Of a DNA stretch of 64,000 bases, positions 35,460 through 47,929 are shown in pieces. A model generated the notes under the pieces. It ran no database searches. It was not told the origin of the DNA and worked only from the letters and a program-made list of their open reading frames with translations. Position numbers and translations under genes: made by a program. The DNA is from Phorcus lineatus (lineage: Eukaryota > Mollusca > Gastropoda > Trochida > Trochidae): contig OV121081.1 in the NCBI GenBank assembly GCA_921293015.1, positions 62,885,022 to 62,949,021 on the forward strand, written 5' to 3'. Each line of letters opens with the position of its first letter. Position 1 is the stretch's first letter.

Positions 35460-36130
35460 TAGGTTTGATTAATATAATACTATAATGCTACTCCGATTCC
35501 ACAACCTTCCAGGTGTCTTCCTCATGTCTGCAATGTCTGAATATCAACATACAAAGCGTTACATGGAACTAAAAAACTAGTGACTCAAAAGATACAGTTT
35601 AATTCATTATCAATTTCAAACTTGCATTAAATTAACACTCTCATTTTTTGTACATACTCCAACTGTCTTTTTACGTAATCAGCATCTAATCTCCAAGGAC
35701 GGTTCGCCAGTTCCAGCTGTAGTTGACTTCTGTCAATCTGAAATAAATTTGCCTAAAGGCATTTCCAATGGAAAGTAAGGGAAAATTGAACATCAAATAC
35801 ACAGAAACAGGTTAATCATGTGAACCTGAGCTGTTTGTCAGTTGTGAGGATGCAGTTTCTGATGCGCCGATAACAGCCCTAGGCATTTGTTTGTAATGAT
35901 TCCTAGTGTCCTTAACTCTGTCGTGAAAGAGTTGTTTTTTAAAAATGAAATAGAAATAACTCCGATATATAAAAACTTTATTCTCACTTGTTCAACCTAC
36001 CTTCCTGCTTAAGGGAAACAGATTTAAAAATTGGCAAACACCTGCTAACGTTAATAATGCACTGGTTATTTATTGGTAGTCTTATCTGTAGTTTACTTAT
36101 TTTACCCTCTGTTGAAGGGCTGAAGAGTTA
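35460..36130. other. Spacer between two tandem-repeat elements
   Basis: A+T-rich sequence; nothing recognised. Confidence 0.5.
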
Positions 36131-36135
36131 ATTTT

Positions 36136-36990
36136 TATACCCCCGCCTTACAGCGTAAGCGTGTGTATATAGCGTTCATTCTGTCCGTCCGTCCGTCTGT
36201 CCGTCTGTCCGTCCGTCACAAATCTTTGTCCGGAGCATATCTCCTAAACTATATATGCTAGCTTCACCAAACTTCATACACTTATCAACCATGATCCCTA
36301 GATGTGCCTTTTGACGGTTAGACCAACAAATGATTTTTATTTTTTGCGGTTTCCATGGAAACATGACTAAAACAGTGACTCTATGACAGTCCTTTGTCCG
36401 AAGCATATCTCCTAAACTATACATGCTAGCTTCACCAAACTTCATACACTTATCAACCATGATCCCTAGATGTGCCTTTGGAGGGTTAGACCAACAAATG
36501 ATTTTTATTTTTTGCGGTTTCCATGGAAACATGACTAAAACAGTGACTATATGACAAAGTCCTTTGTCCGGAGCATTTCTCCTAAACTATACATGCTATC
36601 TTCATCAAACTTCATACACTTATAAACCATGATCCCTAGATGTGCCTTTTGACGGTTAGACCAACAAATGATTTTTATTTTTTGCGGTTTCCATGGAAAC
36701 ATGACTTAAACAGTGACAAAGTCCTTTGTACGGAGTATATCTTCATAACTATACATGCTATCTTCATCAAACTTCATACACTTATCAACCATGATCCCTA
36801 GATGTGCCTTTTGAGGGTTAGACCAACAAACGATTTGTATTTTTTGCGGTTTCCATGGAAACATGACTTAAACAGTGACAAAGTCCTTTGTCCGGAGCAT
36901 TTCTCCTAAACTATACATGCTATCTTCATCAAAATTCATACACTTATAAACCATGATCCCTAGATGTGCCTTTTGAGGGTTAGCCAAAGC
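36136..36990 (-). mobile_element. Second Helentron/pearl-like element, reverse orientation, 5'-truncated
   Basis: On the plus strand it starts TATACCCCCGCCTTACAGCG, followed by a GTCCGTCCGTCTGTCCG microsatellite (36182-36217). Four full core units and one partial unit follow, with tttgtcCGGAGCAT near 36225, 36393, 36563, 36725 and 36887 (periods 168, 170, 162 and 162 bp). On the minus strand this is the same order as in the element at 34549. No counterpart of the opposite terminus is found after 36990, where the last unit breaks off, so the 5' end is truncated. Confidence 0.75.
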
Positions 36991-36994
36991 CAAA

Positions 36995-38555
36995 TTATAT
37001 TATTAATATACATCGACAGGGTCATCTTAGATGATAACTACCAAAGAAGTAATCTTTTATAATGTTATCCTTGTGGTAAAAGCAAGAAAGAAATAAATGA
37101 AAATAAATAAAGTTGTGAAGATTTGACAAATTCCGTCTACATTCATGAGTCAAATTTTCTAAAGTTTCAGATAAACAGCGTGTGGTGGTGATGTGTGAAG
37201 CCTGCGCAAGTATGCCATACACATAAAGGTGTCATTCAAAGATTACTCTTTTACGATAACCCCTCTATATCTGTTTTCACTCTGGCAATACGGTCAGTAA
37301 GCTGTGTAATCGTGCATCAGCAACACGAAATGACAATTATGTGGGTCACAGAAACATCAATCAATTAACATTTGTATCGACAAAACAAAAATGTCATTCT
37401 GTTTCAAATAATGTGATTGTCTGCATTCTTTTATAGCATGAAGATAGTATAAGAGTATAATCATCAATATTATGTGTTTTCATACCGTTGTTTAATCGCT
37501 ATCGTCAGAGGATGATGGGATGTTGAATTTTGAAACTGATGTTGGTCTGATATTTTGGACAATACTATCACTCGTCAGCTGTGAAAGTAAGAGAGAAACT
37601 GTGTCTCATAGGTTCTCTCTGCAACCTGAAAACAGCTTCATGGAAGCAAATATAGCAAACAATATCGGTAGCTTAAATAGTTTAAATGGAATATCCATCT
37701 GATAAATCTGAATTTCAAGTCTTCCCTCCAGCAATTTGGCTTTAATGAAAATTCTCTCAATGTTACAAATGAGAAACTTGGAAATAAGATCTTGGATTTG
37801 TGTCCATATAAATTCAACCTTTGGGGAGTGAGTGAGTAATAAGGTGTAACGTGTTTTCAATATACCAGTACTTCAACTCGTATCTTAAAGAATGACAAAT
37901 CACAACATGTCAATACCATTGTATTTGAAATGGTATGGGGCCCAATTAGTAATTTGTTTTGTTACCTTTCTTTGCATACACGTCATAGCAACCCCAGGCA
38001 TAAGACGAGCACAACCTTACATGAAACACCATTAGCATGGGAAATACATTACATATACATATGTTAACTTACCATGAGCTTTCCTGCAAATGCAAAACTT
38101 GTCTGAAAATCAATTAACCAAACAAAACATAATTATAAAAGTAATGACTAAAATCCTATTTTGATTCAAAAGTTATACAAACAAGTTTTTAATTCACTAA
38201 GATATTCAATGATAACGATGTCACGTTTTATTCAATCGTATATCTTGATATTGAGCCTTGCACATTTTAACTTCATTCAAATAAAAAGATGGTGAACCTA
38301 TTTTACTGTCCCCATCAGTGATAGTCATATTTATACAACCGACTCTAAAATTATTCACAGTCACAGATTCAGTGTCAGCAACATTCAAGGACATGGAGTT
38401 TTTACTGAAAGGCGACTGTTGTTAAGAAATGTAAACTGCAGTGAAGGAGAGCGAGAATTTATATCAGGGGGTGCAGCCAGATGTTAACTTGAACTCTTAG
38501 TTGAGTGAGATATGATCAGTTTAAGAAAATGGTTGTCTTGATATCCTATTTATCT
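36995..38555. other. Gene-free stretch
   Basis: A+T-rich sequence. Short frames at 37520-37702 and 37606-37860 overlap antisense and show no supportable features. Confidence 0.5.
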
Positions 38556-38559
38556 CAAA

Positions 38560-39530
38560 ATATCAAAGTAAGGAGATTACATTTTTACATCACAGTGTTA
38601 CAACATATCTAAGTTGATATCTCAAGTGTAACACGATAGTTATCTTGACATATCAAGTGTTACAGATAGATATTCTTTATTTCCTCAATTTTAAAGATAC
38701 AACTGAATACAGGTATCAATCACAGTTTATATGTCAGAAAATTAATGGAATTATAAAGTAAAAATATTAGAAATAAATTATCATCGTCCCATATACAAGC
38801 AAATGTGTTGACATCTAGGGTATCGATAAGGTAATCGAACAGTTTATCACGTGAGCTTTGGGTGTGGGGGCAAAATAGAATAGCATTTTACAATATCATA
38901 TGTATATTTACAACAAATACAAATACGAATACCCGAGCGTGACATCAGCTATCGCTGGAAAGCGCTCGTAAAACTCTCAACGTAAGTAATTAAGTAACAA
39001 ATACATTCTTGGGATTGAACGAGTAAAGTGCTGACACGTATCAGAAATGCAATATCATAAAAACAATCAGGGTTAGCTAATGCAGTCAAGTTTCTTAACG
39101 TTTGGCTCTCGTAACATTGAGCATCTAAGGCTTTGCCTATAATCAATTTCACAGAGATTATTATGTACATCAATATTGTAGACCTATTCCTTCACACGTG
39201 CTTACCATACCTATACAGATGAATTATTAAAGGAGTGGATATCACTTGACTGACATACTGACATCTAAAGTGTTATGTTATATTATTCCGATATCATAGT
39301 GTAATGATATAGTTATCTCAACATCTCAGTGAAACAAGATGATTATCTTAACATATCAGTGGAACAATAGCTACCTTTATTTTCAAGTGAAATGAGATAT
39401 TTATCCTGACATGTTAGGTATTATGGGATAGTTATCCTGACATCTCAAGTGTAATGAGATAGTTATCTTGACATCTCACATGTAACTTGGTAGTCATGTC
39501 GACATCAAAGTGAAATGAGACAGTTTTCTC
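38560..39530. repeat. Degenerate minisatellite, TAGTTATCTTGACATCTCA-type units
   Basis: Variants of GATAGTTATCTTGACAT followed by CTCAAGTGTAA recur irregularly in two clusters (38580-38690 and 39260-39530), separated by sequence without the motif. Units are heavily diverged and the period is variable, so this is an old array. Confidence 0.6.
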
Positions 39531-39644
39531 GACATTTGATTTATCAAAATGAATTCTCGACATTAGACATTTTGATAAATGAAAATTCAAAATGACTTCT
39601 CGATATTTTGATAAAAAAATGACTTACCGACGTCTCATTGTGAC

Positions 39645-39728
39645 GAGTTGTAAGTTAACATATCATTGGAAAGAGTTATAAGTTAACATCTCATTGTGAA
39701 GAGTTGTAAGTTAACATCTCATAGTGAA
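39645..39728 (+). repeat. 28-bp tandem repeat, three units
   Basis: GAGTTGTAAGTTAACATCTC begins at 39645, 39673 and 39701 with minor variants. A partial preceding unit lies at about 39629-39644. Confidence 0.85.
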
Positions 39729-39729
39729 G

Positions 39730-40215
39730 AACGAGATTTTTTTCGAACGATGAACGAGATTTTTGTAACAACATTTCTAGTAGGATAGTATCTAAATATA
39801 TCATGTAATGAGTGTGTATTGTTCATTCTCATTAAACGAATATGAAATTGTTTGAAAATACACATATTTAAATATATCATATAAGTATTATGTTAAACAA
39901 AAATTAACTTTTTTATCAAACAAGTATTAGAAAATGAATGTTACTTTAATGAACTTAACACATTAAGAACTACATGCTTTCTAAATACATGTAATGTCAA
40001 CATAAAATTGCCTAAAAAAGCGTGTATTTGCTGAGACAGATAACTCCAGATGGAGCTACTCAGATGAAACAACACAAACAGGTAAATTCAGAGGATCATG
40101 CTATTTAGACATGATCACAAAGACGATACACATCTCACGTGTTACCCTGCTTTTAGAAAACTATTCGCACATCAACCTTTCATGTGCATCAATTATAAGG
40201 AAGTGTGAGACATGT
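39730..40215. other. No gene seen
   Basis: A+T-rich sequence preceding the large minisatellite; nothing recognised. Confidence 0.5.
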
Positions 40216-40219
40216 GTTT

Positions 40220-42859
40220 CATGATCAGACCACGCCAAGGGGAGCCAGTAATAGACCCGTTGACGTACATGATCAGACCACGCCAAGGGGAGCCAGTAAT
40301 ATACCCGTTGACGTACATGATCAGACCACGCCAAGGGGAGCCAGTAATAGACCCGTTGACGTACATGATCAGACCACGCCAAGGGGAGCCAGTAATAGAC
40401 CCGTTGACGTACATGATCAGACCACACCAAGGGGAGCCAGTAATAGACCCGTTGACGTACATGATCAGACCACGCCAAGGGGAGCCAGTAATAGACCCGT
40501 TGACGAACATGATCAGACCACGCCAAGGGGAGCCAGTAATAGACCCGTTGACGAACATGATCAGACCACGCCAAGGGGAGCCAGTAATAGACCCGTTGAC
40601 GTACTTGATCAGACCACGCCAAGGGGAGCCAGTAATAGACCCGTTGACGTACATGATCAGACCACGCCAAGGGGAGCCAGTAATAGACCCGTTGACGTAC
40701 ATGATCAGACCACGCCAAGGGGAGCCAGTAATAGACCCGTTGACGTACATGATCAGAACACGCCAAGGGGAGCCAGTAATAGACCCGTTGACGTACATGA
40801 TCAGACCACGCCAAGGGGAGCCAGTAATAGACCCGTTGACGAACATGATCAGACCACGCCAAGGGGAGCCAGTAATAGACCCGTTGACGTACATGATCAG
40901 ACCACGCCAAGGGGAGCCAGTAATAGAATCGTTGACGTACATGATCAGACCACGCCAAGGGGAGCCAGTAATAGACCCGTTGACGTACATGATCAGAACA
41001 CGCCAAGGGGAGCCAGTAATAGACCCGTGGACGTACATGATCAGACCACGCCAAGGGGAGCCAGTAATAGACCCGTTGACGAACATGATCAGACCACGCC
41101 AAGGGGAGCCAGTAATAGACCCGTTGACGAACATGATCAGACCACGTCAAGGGGAGCCAGTAATAGACCCGTTGACAAACATGATCAGACCACGCCAAGG
41201 GGAGCCAGTAATAGACCCGTTGACGTACATGATCAGACCACGCCAAGGGGAGCCAGTAATAGACCCGTTGACGTACATGATCAGACCACGCCAAGGGGAG
41301 CCAGTAATAGACCCGTTGACGTACATGATCAGACCACGCCAAGGGGAGCCAGTAATAGACCCGTTGACGTACATGATCAGAACACGCCAAGGGGAGCCAG
41401 TAATAGACCCGTTGACGTACATGATCAGACCACGCCAAGGGGAGCCAGTAATAGACCCGTTGACGAACATGATCAGACCACGCCAAGGGGAGCCAGTAAT
41501 AGACCCGTTGACGTACATGATCAGACCACGCCAAGGGGAGCCAGTAATAGAATCGTTGACGTACATGATCAGACCACGCCAAGGGGAGCCAGTAATAGAC
41601 CCGTTGACGAACATGATCAGACCACGCCAAGGGGAGCCAGTAATAGACCCGTTGACGAACATGATCAGACCACGCCAAGGGGAGCCAGTAATAGACCCGT
41701 TGACGTACTTGATCAGACCACGCCAAGGGGAGCCAGTAATAGACCCGTTGACGTACATGATCAGACCACGCCAAGGGGAGCCAGTAATAGACCCGTTGAC
41801 GTACATGATCAGACCACGCCAAGGGGAGCCAGTAATAGACCCGTTGACGTACATGATCAGAACACGCCAAGGGGAGCCAGTAATAGACCCGTTGACGTAC
41901 ATGATCAGACCACGCCAAGGGGAGCCAGTAATAGACCCGTTGACGAACATGATCAGACCACGCCAAGGGGAGCCAGTAATAGACCCGTTGACGTACATGA
42001 TCAGACCACGCCAAGGGGAGCCAGTAATAGAATCGTTGACGTACATGATCAGACCACGCCAAGGGGAGCCAGTAATAGACCCGTTGACGTACATGATCAG
42101 AACACGCCAAGGGGAGCCAGTAATAGACCCGTGGACGTACATGATCAGACCACGCCAAGGGGAGCCAGTAATAGACCCGTTGACGAACATGATCAGACCA
42201 CGCCAAGGGGAGCCAGTAATAGACCCGTTGACGAACATGATCAGACCACGTCAAGGGGAGCCAGTAATAGACCCGTTGACGAACATGATCAGACCACGCC
42301 AAGGGGAGCCAGTAATAGACCCGTTGACGTACATGATCAGACCACGCCAAGGGGAGCCAGTAATAGACCCGTTGACGTACATGATCAGACCACGCCAAGG
42401 GGAGCCAGTAATAGACCCGTTGACGTACATGATCAGACCACGCCAAGGGGAGCCAGTAATAGACCCGTTGACGTACATGATCAGAACACGCCAAGGGGAG
42501 CCAGTAATAGACCCGTTGACGTACATGATCAGACCACGCCAAGGGGAGCCAGTAATAGACCCGTTGACGAACATGATCAGACCACGCCAAGGGGAGCCAG
42601 TAATAGACCCGTTGACGTACATGATCAGACCACGCCAAGGGGAGCCAGTAATAGACCCGTTGACGTACATGATCAGACCACGCCAAGGGGAGCCAGTAAT
42701 AGAATCGTTGACGTACATGATCAGACCACGCCAAGGGGAGCCAGTAATAGACCCGTTTACGTACATGATCAGACCACGTCAAGGGGAGCCAGTAATAGAC
42801 CCGTTGACGAACATGATCAGACCACGCCAAAGGGAGCCAGTAATAGACCCGTTGACGTA
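40220..42859 (+). repeat. 48-bp minisatellite, 55 uninterrupted units with higher-order structure
   Basis: Each unit begins CATGATCAGACCACGCCAAG and ends CCCGTTGACGTA. The first starts at 40220 and the junction after the last is at 42860, exactly 55 x 48 bp, with no indel anywhere. A handful of variants recur: GTAC/GAAC, GACC/GAAC before ACG, GACCCG/GAATCG, GTTG/GTGG and CGCC/CGTC. Units 6-27 and 29-50 carry the same order of variants with one visible difference, so 23 units (1,104 bp) were duplicated. Shorter nested similarity has a 13-unit offset. The array is much richer in G+C than its surroundings. Long open frames on both strands follow from 48 being a multiple of 3. Variants change amino acids in each plus-strand frame examined, so I see no sign of coding constraint. 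Confidence 0.95.
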
Positions 42860-43025
42860 CATGATCTACAAGCAGAGGTTTCTTTTGGTTCTTGTTTTTG
42901 GTTTATCAATCTCATTGGAATCAGCTCGAAACTTGTCCCTCTTACCTCGCTGCGTTTCTTGATCAGACCACGGCTCGCTAAGAGTCATGAAAGACGCCCG
43001 GTTTAATCTCATGCTAATGAAAAGA
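42860..43025. other. Right flank of the minisatellite with a detached unit fragment
   Basis: About 100 bp beyond the array, TGATCAGACCACG recurs at about 42960 in unrelated flanking sequence. It matches the unit start, suggesting a fragment of the ancestral unit or an earlier extent of the array. Confidence 0.5.
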
Positions 43026-43029
43026 GGGA

Positions 43030-43250
43030 ATTGTTTGGTATTACCTGAGAGAAAGCGAGTCAGATACCGATACAATTCTCGAATTTAACAAAAATGTATT
43101 TGTACAGGTCTGAGGTTAGCATTTTGTTTATTACTGAATTGTATCAAACAAAGCATGAAAAATATCCGCTATTACCATTGCTGTCATGCGATATCATTGC
43201 AGATTTATTACACGACGGTATCTTCAAAGAGCGAGTAATTTTTTATTATT
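43030..43250 (+). repeat. Dispersed repeat, copy B of the 5.4-kb family
   Basis: AAGCGAGTCAGATACCGATA near 43054, TGTTTATTACTGAATTGTAT and ATCAAACAAAGCATGAAAA align in order with 5440-5560. TATCTTCAAAGAGCGAGTAA aligns with the block near 5690. It is same-orientation and diverged, and lacks the left foldback half. Confidence 0.65.
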
Positions 43251-43364
43251 TTAGACTCCTGACTGGACACTTTGTAATGATTGCATTTGGTAAGGATGTT
43301 TCGCCTGGGGTCTCAGGTCCGATCATTCCTATGACGCTAATAGTGAAATTCGAGTGTTGAGAAT

Positions 43365-45385
43365 ATACAAATTTTGCATTACATAAACATTCAAATTATT
43401 ATTTAGACAGGTCCACGTTCATTATCTTTGTTTTCGCATGATTGAAATACATAGACAGCCAATGCATCCACTGAGAAGGGGATGTTGAATATATTTGTTA
43501 CATAAACCCTTAAAAATTGAATGAAAAATGATAGATCAAATGAACATTACGCCATTATCTCTGTAAACACGAAGAAAGGGTTTATGAATGCTGGTGCCAT
43601 AATGCAATGTGAAAAATTAGTACCATGAAATATCGAAATTTACACATTGAAATTATTTAAGAGACACATAATTACTGTACTATACTGTTACGTGTTCCTG
43701 AGCATAACTCAGTTGAGCGTTATAAGTGAAATTCAGTAACATCGGCCACAGCTCGCTGTATGGGTCTGTTAACCCCGTCAAGGCTGGATTAGCTGAGAGT
43801 TTGAAGGGGGATTTCCTGCCCTACACTGGGTTAGGATAAGTAATTGTTATCTGTTACATATATTGGTACAGGTTTACTAATGTAGTCTGCAAGTTGCCGG
43901 GTAGCAGCCATGACAGTTTCATACTGTAAAGCAGCCACATTGGAGACTAACTGAAAGGCAGGGCTGGTGCAGATGGGGTGTTACTGGGAGATTCAGGGTA
44001 AATTTAATCTCATATACTACTTTAATTGTCATTTTAAAGAACATATTCTACATTGAAAATAAAAATACAAATATTTTGATAACATTATTTATACAGTTAT
44101 ATTTCAAATGTTCACAAACTAAATATCTGTCAATACAGACATACAAGTGACAGAATTTCTCTGAATGATATATCTAAACTAAAATCATAGTTTAAACACA
44201 TATTGCCAAATATCTGTCCTCTATCAAGAGTTCTCTCCCTTGATAGAGGACATTTACATTACGTGATCTACGTCTAAAAATGTATCCCCGCAGATAAAAG
44301 TATTTCTTTTGAGACTCAAATCTATGGCATGTAGATACTTTATCCTCACAACTCCAAATCATTTGTGAAAAAAGAAGTTCACATGTAAGATTGACTAAAC
44401 GTACGTAACATTTAATTGATTATTAGAAAAGAAGGGTTTTTTTACATCTAGAAACTACATCGATGATGCCATTTGTGTCACCCTCATGTAGCCTCAGCAG
44501 TTCTGGAACGTGATATATCAAATTATGAGTGTAGGGAGTAACGTCTCTGCATTGAAACGTCTTCACGAACGTTTGACCCCACATTCGGGAGAATCATTTT
44601 TCAGCAAAGTGTTTATTTCTCGAAATCCCTCCCAGACAAACTGTATGTCACTGGCCCTATTGCTGGCCGTGATCAGATCATGCGCCTAGAATTTCTGGAG
44701 AAGGGTTAACTTTTCGAGGAAACGCTCTAGGGCTGCCAAATGTTTAATTTTGGTTTTGTCGACAGAGGTAAATGTAGTCTGCTCTCTTATATTATCCAAA
44801 GTTCGCAATTTAGATACAAGCAGCTTGAACAGTTTGTCTGTAACACGGATAAATAAATGCAGGTGGTCAATCACTACCATTGTGGGCGTGATCGATGAAA
44901 ACAACGGATCGTAATTCATCTCATTGTGGTTTCACCGGCAGTCCAAATCTTCAAGGTCTCCTACTCAGAATTTTCAAGCAATATCATCGCTTAGGTATTT
45001 CAAGTTTAGCTTGTCAAATTCAAAATACAAACTCACTAAAAAGAACTGACACCCTCGCCAAGTACCGACCTCCTTGACATACGTCTACTGACTAAACTTG
45101 ACATATTTTAAGATCCGACGTTACGTTCACGTGCTACGTCAACCGGTGAATAGCGTGACGTGATAAGGGAGGTAACTCAACAGCTGACATTACTTTTTTT
45201 GGCATATGTTGTAGGTTTTGTAATAGTAATTCTTAAGTTGTGGCCAAAATATTAATAGTATTTAATGTAGGATGAAGCAACGAAAATATACTAATCATTG
45301 AAAATAATTTATCGTCCGAATACTTGTTTGCAGGGTTTGTAACTTGTATAATTTATGTTTTACGACATCACAACACTAAATTAAA
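43365..45385. other. Gene-free stretch
   Basis: A+T-rich sequence with a short perfect hairpin at 44215-44252 (listed separately). Frames at 44686-44919 and 44895-45077 show no domain. Confidence 0.45.
44215..44252. repeat. Perfect 14-bp hairpin
   Basis: TGTCCTCTATCAAG and CTTGATAGAGGACA are exact reverse complements separated by 10 bases. Nothing adjacent suggests a longer stem. It may be the core of a small foldback element. Confidence 0.7.
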
Positions 45386-45399
45386 ATCTCTTTTAAATA

Positions 45400-45665
45400 A
45401 TTCTTACTTTTGTACAATTCCTGCCAATTCTTTTTTTCTGGAACTGAGTGCTCATGGAGGAGAGGTGCCCAAAGAGAAAATTATAATTGTTTTTAACTTC
45501 CTCAATGAGCACTTCCACCTCGGTGGGGGTCCAGTTTATTGTCCGCTGCTTTCGCGGTGTACCGCTGTTCAGAGTGTGGTAGGACATAGCTGTCGCAAGT
45601 GTCGGCTGCTGTGTACAAAAATGGGAATCCCCTCGCGATTGATGACGTCACTGGGGAAACTCCCG
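45400..45665 (-). pseudogene. Myb/SANT-like DNA-binding domain fragment (Harbinger-type)
   Basis: The minus strand encodes MSYHTLNSGTPRKQRTINWT, then EVEVLIEEVKNNYNFLFG, HLSSMSTQFQKKRIGRN and a stop 64 codons after the ATG. The W-T..E...L.EEV..NY..LFG pattern with a following QKK.RI is that of the Myb/SANT-like domain found in Harbinger transposon-encoded Myb-like proteins and in related host proteins. The domain breaks off before its end and no partner transposase is present, so I call it a fragment of a transposon or a retained first exon. Confidence 0.55.
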
Positions 45666-45859
45666 TTAGAAACTTGACTCCTCAACATAAAAGCTCCGTT
45701 CTTAACTTACGAAAGTTGACTAACTTTTTACTAACTTCGCCACAGCTACGAACTATTTAAGAATATTGCGAGAATTGATGTTATCTTATTTTCTCTTCAA
45801 AACTGTCGTAAGAATTGTCGTTCCTAGCTACCAGTTCGTTTTCTACGAACGTTCCGAGT

Positions 45860-46035
45860 ATAGGGGGCCTGATCTCTTTCAAGCCAAAACCCTCGTATTG
45901 CTACTTAGCTAACCAGCCAATGAGACTACTCGCATTCAGCAGCAACGGCATAACCCGGATGGATGAGTTCAAGCTGGTAGCATCAAGCTCCTTAATTTTC
46001 ATTGGCTGACAAAATAAGAGGTGAGCATAGCCACG
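45860..46035 (+). repeat. 24.1-kb MITE family, partial copy
   Basis: It shares TTTCAAGCCAAAACCCTCGT, CTAACCAGCCAATGAGAC, GCATTCAGCAGCAACGGC, AACCCGGATG and TTTTCATTGGCTGACAAAAT with 24110-24280 in the same order and orientation. The right end is missing. Confidence 0.75.
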
Positions 46036-46039
46036 AATA

Positions 46040-47775
46040 TCAATACTTCTGCAGTACACATTGTCAAACTAAAAGTATGCTTTGTGTATGATTCGCGTAA
46101 TTTAGTATCACACCAAAAATGAATTGACAAAAGATTCACAAATGAGCCTGAAGTAATCAGTATTCCAACTCTACTTACCAACCATTGTCATAACAAAATC
46201 ATTTGCGACTATGATATGTGTCTGTCAAACAGTTCACAACTTCTTCTTCTTCACAATAGCGTTATGATTTCTACGGTTTATGTATATGTAATATAAAGAT
46301 TGTAAGACAAAAAACATTTTGCAATAGTTTAACCTAATCAAAACCGGATAATGCATATAAGCCGTCAGCAGTTCAGTATGAGATTGCTTATTTCGTGCAT
46401 ACTTCACTGTAAGATAGGACGAATAAACGCCAACCGTTTAAGCACAAAAGCATTTGCTAAATGTCCATTTACAAGCCTATCTATTGAGAAGTAAAGAGCA
46501 AATAGTTTTACAAGATGCCAATCGTGTTGAGTGCATTAGAAACAGTTGCTCTTTCTTCTCTCTAAGCAGTTTGTGAACTCATCAGTTGTTTAACTCTACC
46601 TCATGATTTTTATTTGCCATGCTTTGTTCCGTCGACATCAAAGTCAATAGTCTATTCATGCTATAAAAATGTATCTTTAAAACTGGAAATGATTTAAGAG
46701 GTTTTTATATTTGTATGTCTTCCTAACAGGTGCATTGTCATCCATCATGACGAGGAGCTCATGAAAAGGTGAAAGAAACTCCATGCACCTAATTAACTGT
46801 CAACTCAAAGAATATTGTTAATTTTGTTTAACGACTTTTCAAGTCACACAAACTCTTCCTCAACCGCTAAGTTACTCTTCTGCTGCATTTATTTAAGTTA
46901 TGAACACTGATAATCTTATTCAAACAATTGATTAATGCCTGAAAAAGGAATATCAGGTGAGTATAATGAAATTTATTATATCGAAAGATTATAAAGTATT
47001 GCCTACTATTCATTTAATATTGATCATTGACTACTATTCATTTAATATTGACTCCAACGTTAAAATTACGATAAAATGAGGTGGTGCAAATTTGAGTTAT
47101 TCGAATAGCAGCAAGTAACATTATCGTTATTTTGAGTGATCAAGGATTGCATTCACATATTATTGTAAACAAATTAGTCATGATAGTTGCGCAATATGGC
47201 CTGGCGTATGTTATTTAAGTTAATTGCAAAATGAATGAGAACTTTAATTTGTCATGTACAAAACCATTCTTCTACGTATGTTTTACAATGATTCATGCTG
47301 TTTTAAGATCAGAGCAATGTAATACGAGACACATACCATTTTCGTGTAGCTACTGCCGTCCTTTCAGCTTTATATACAAGTAAAACATTGACAACCTTAC
47401 GAAGTGATATGTCCACTTAGTCTATGTTATATCTAATACCATGTTTCAATGTACAGTTGCTCCACAATTGATCAGATCATACACTTCCTTAGAGAGGTTG
47501 CAAATTGCAAATCGTCAATGGACAAATCATACAACTATTAATCTTATCTGTTAGTAAGATATCGATATCTACAGCAACACTTCTGCTTACCACCGCGTAT
47601 TATCTTCAAAGCGATTCCCTATAGTACATTTATTATTATATTTGCATAATTATACGTTTAGCAAACACATACTAGTAACACATTTATCACATAAAGCTTT
47701 GTGAATGCTATCTTTCTTATCCAGACTATTAGCTTGCAGAAGGTAACACGACAAGATTAAGACAAGAAAATTAAC
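46040..47775. other. Gene-free stretch
   Basis: A+T-rich sequence; nothing recognised. Confidence 0.5.
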
Positions 47776-47777
47776 TG

Positions 47778-47929
47778 TTTTACATGATATCTCATAGCGC
47801 AGAGTAGCAATAAATGATATGACCCAACAGATATACAGAACAGAGTTGCATCAACATGTTAGTTTTTACATAATATCTCACAGCGCAGAGTAGCAATAAA
47901 TGACATGACCCAACAGCTAAACAGAACCT
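47778..47929 (+). repeat. Tandem duplication, period 86 bp
   Basis: CAGAGTAGCAATAAATGA with flanking ATATCTCA.AGCG and CATGACCCAACAG-like blocks occurs twice, 86 bp apart, with a few substitutions. Confidence 0.8.

Noticed and set aside
40220-42859. CRISPR-like array
   Set aside because: Units are contiguous with no unique spacers, and the context is an animal genome.
40161-43006. Open frames of about 890-930 codons on both strands over the 48-bp array
   Set aside because: They follow from a stop-free unit whose length is a multiple of 3. Several frames on both strands are open at once, and the recurring variants are mostly non-synonymous in the plus frames I checked, so coding constraint is not supported.
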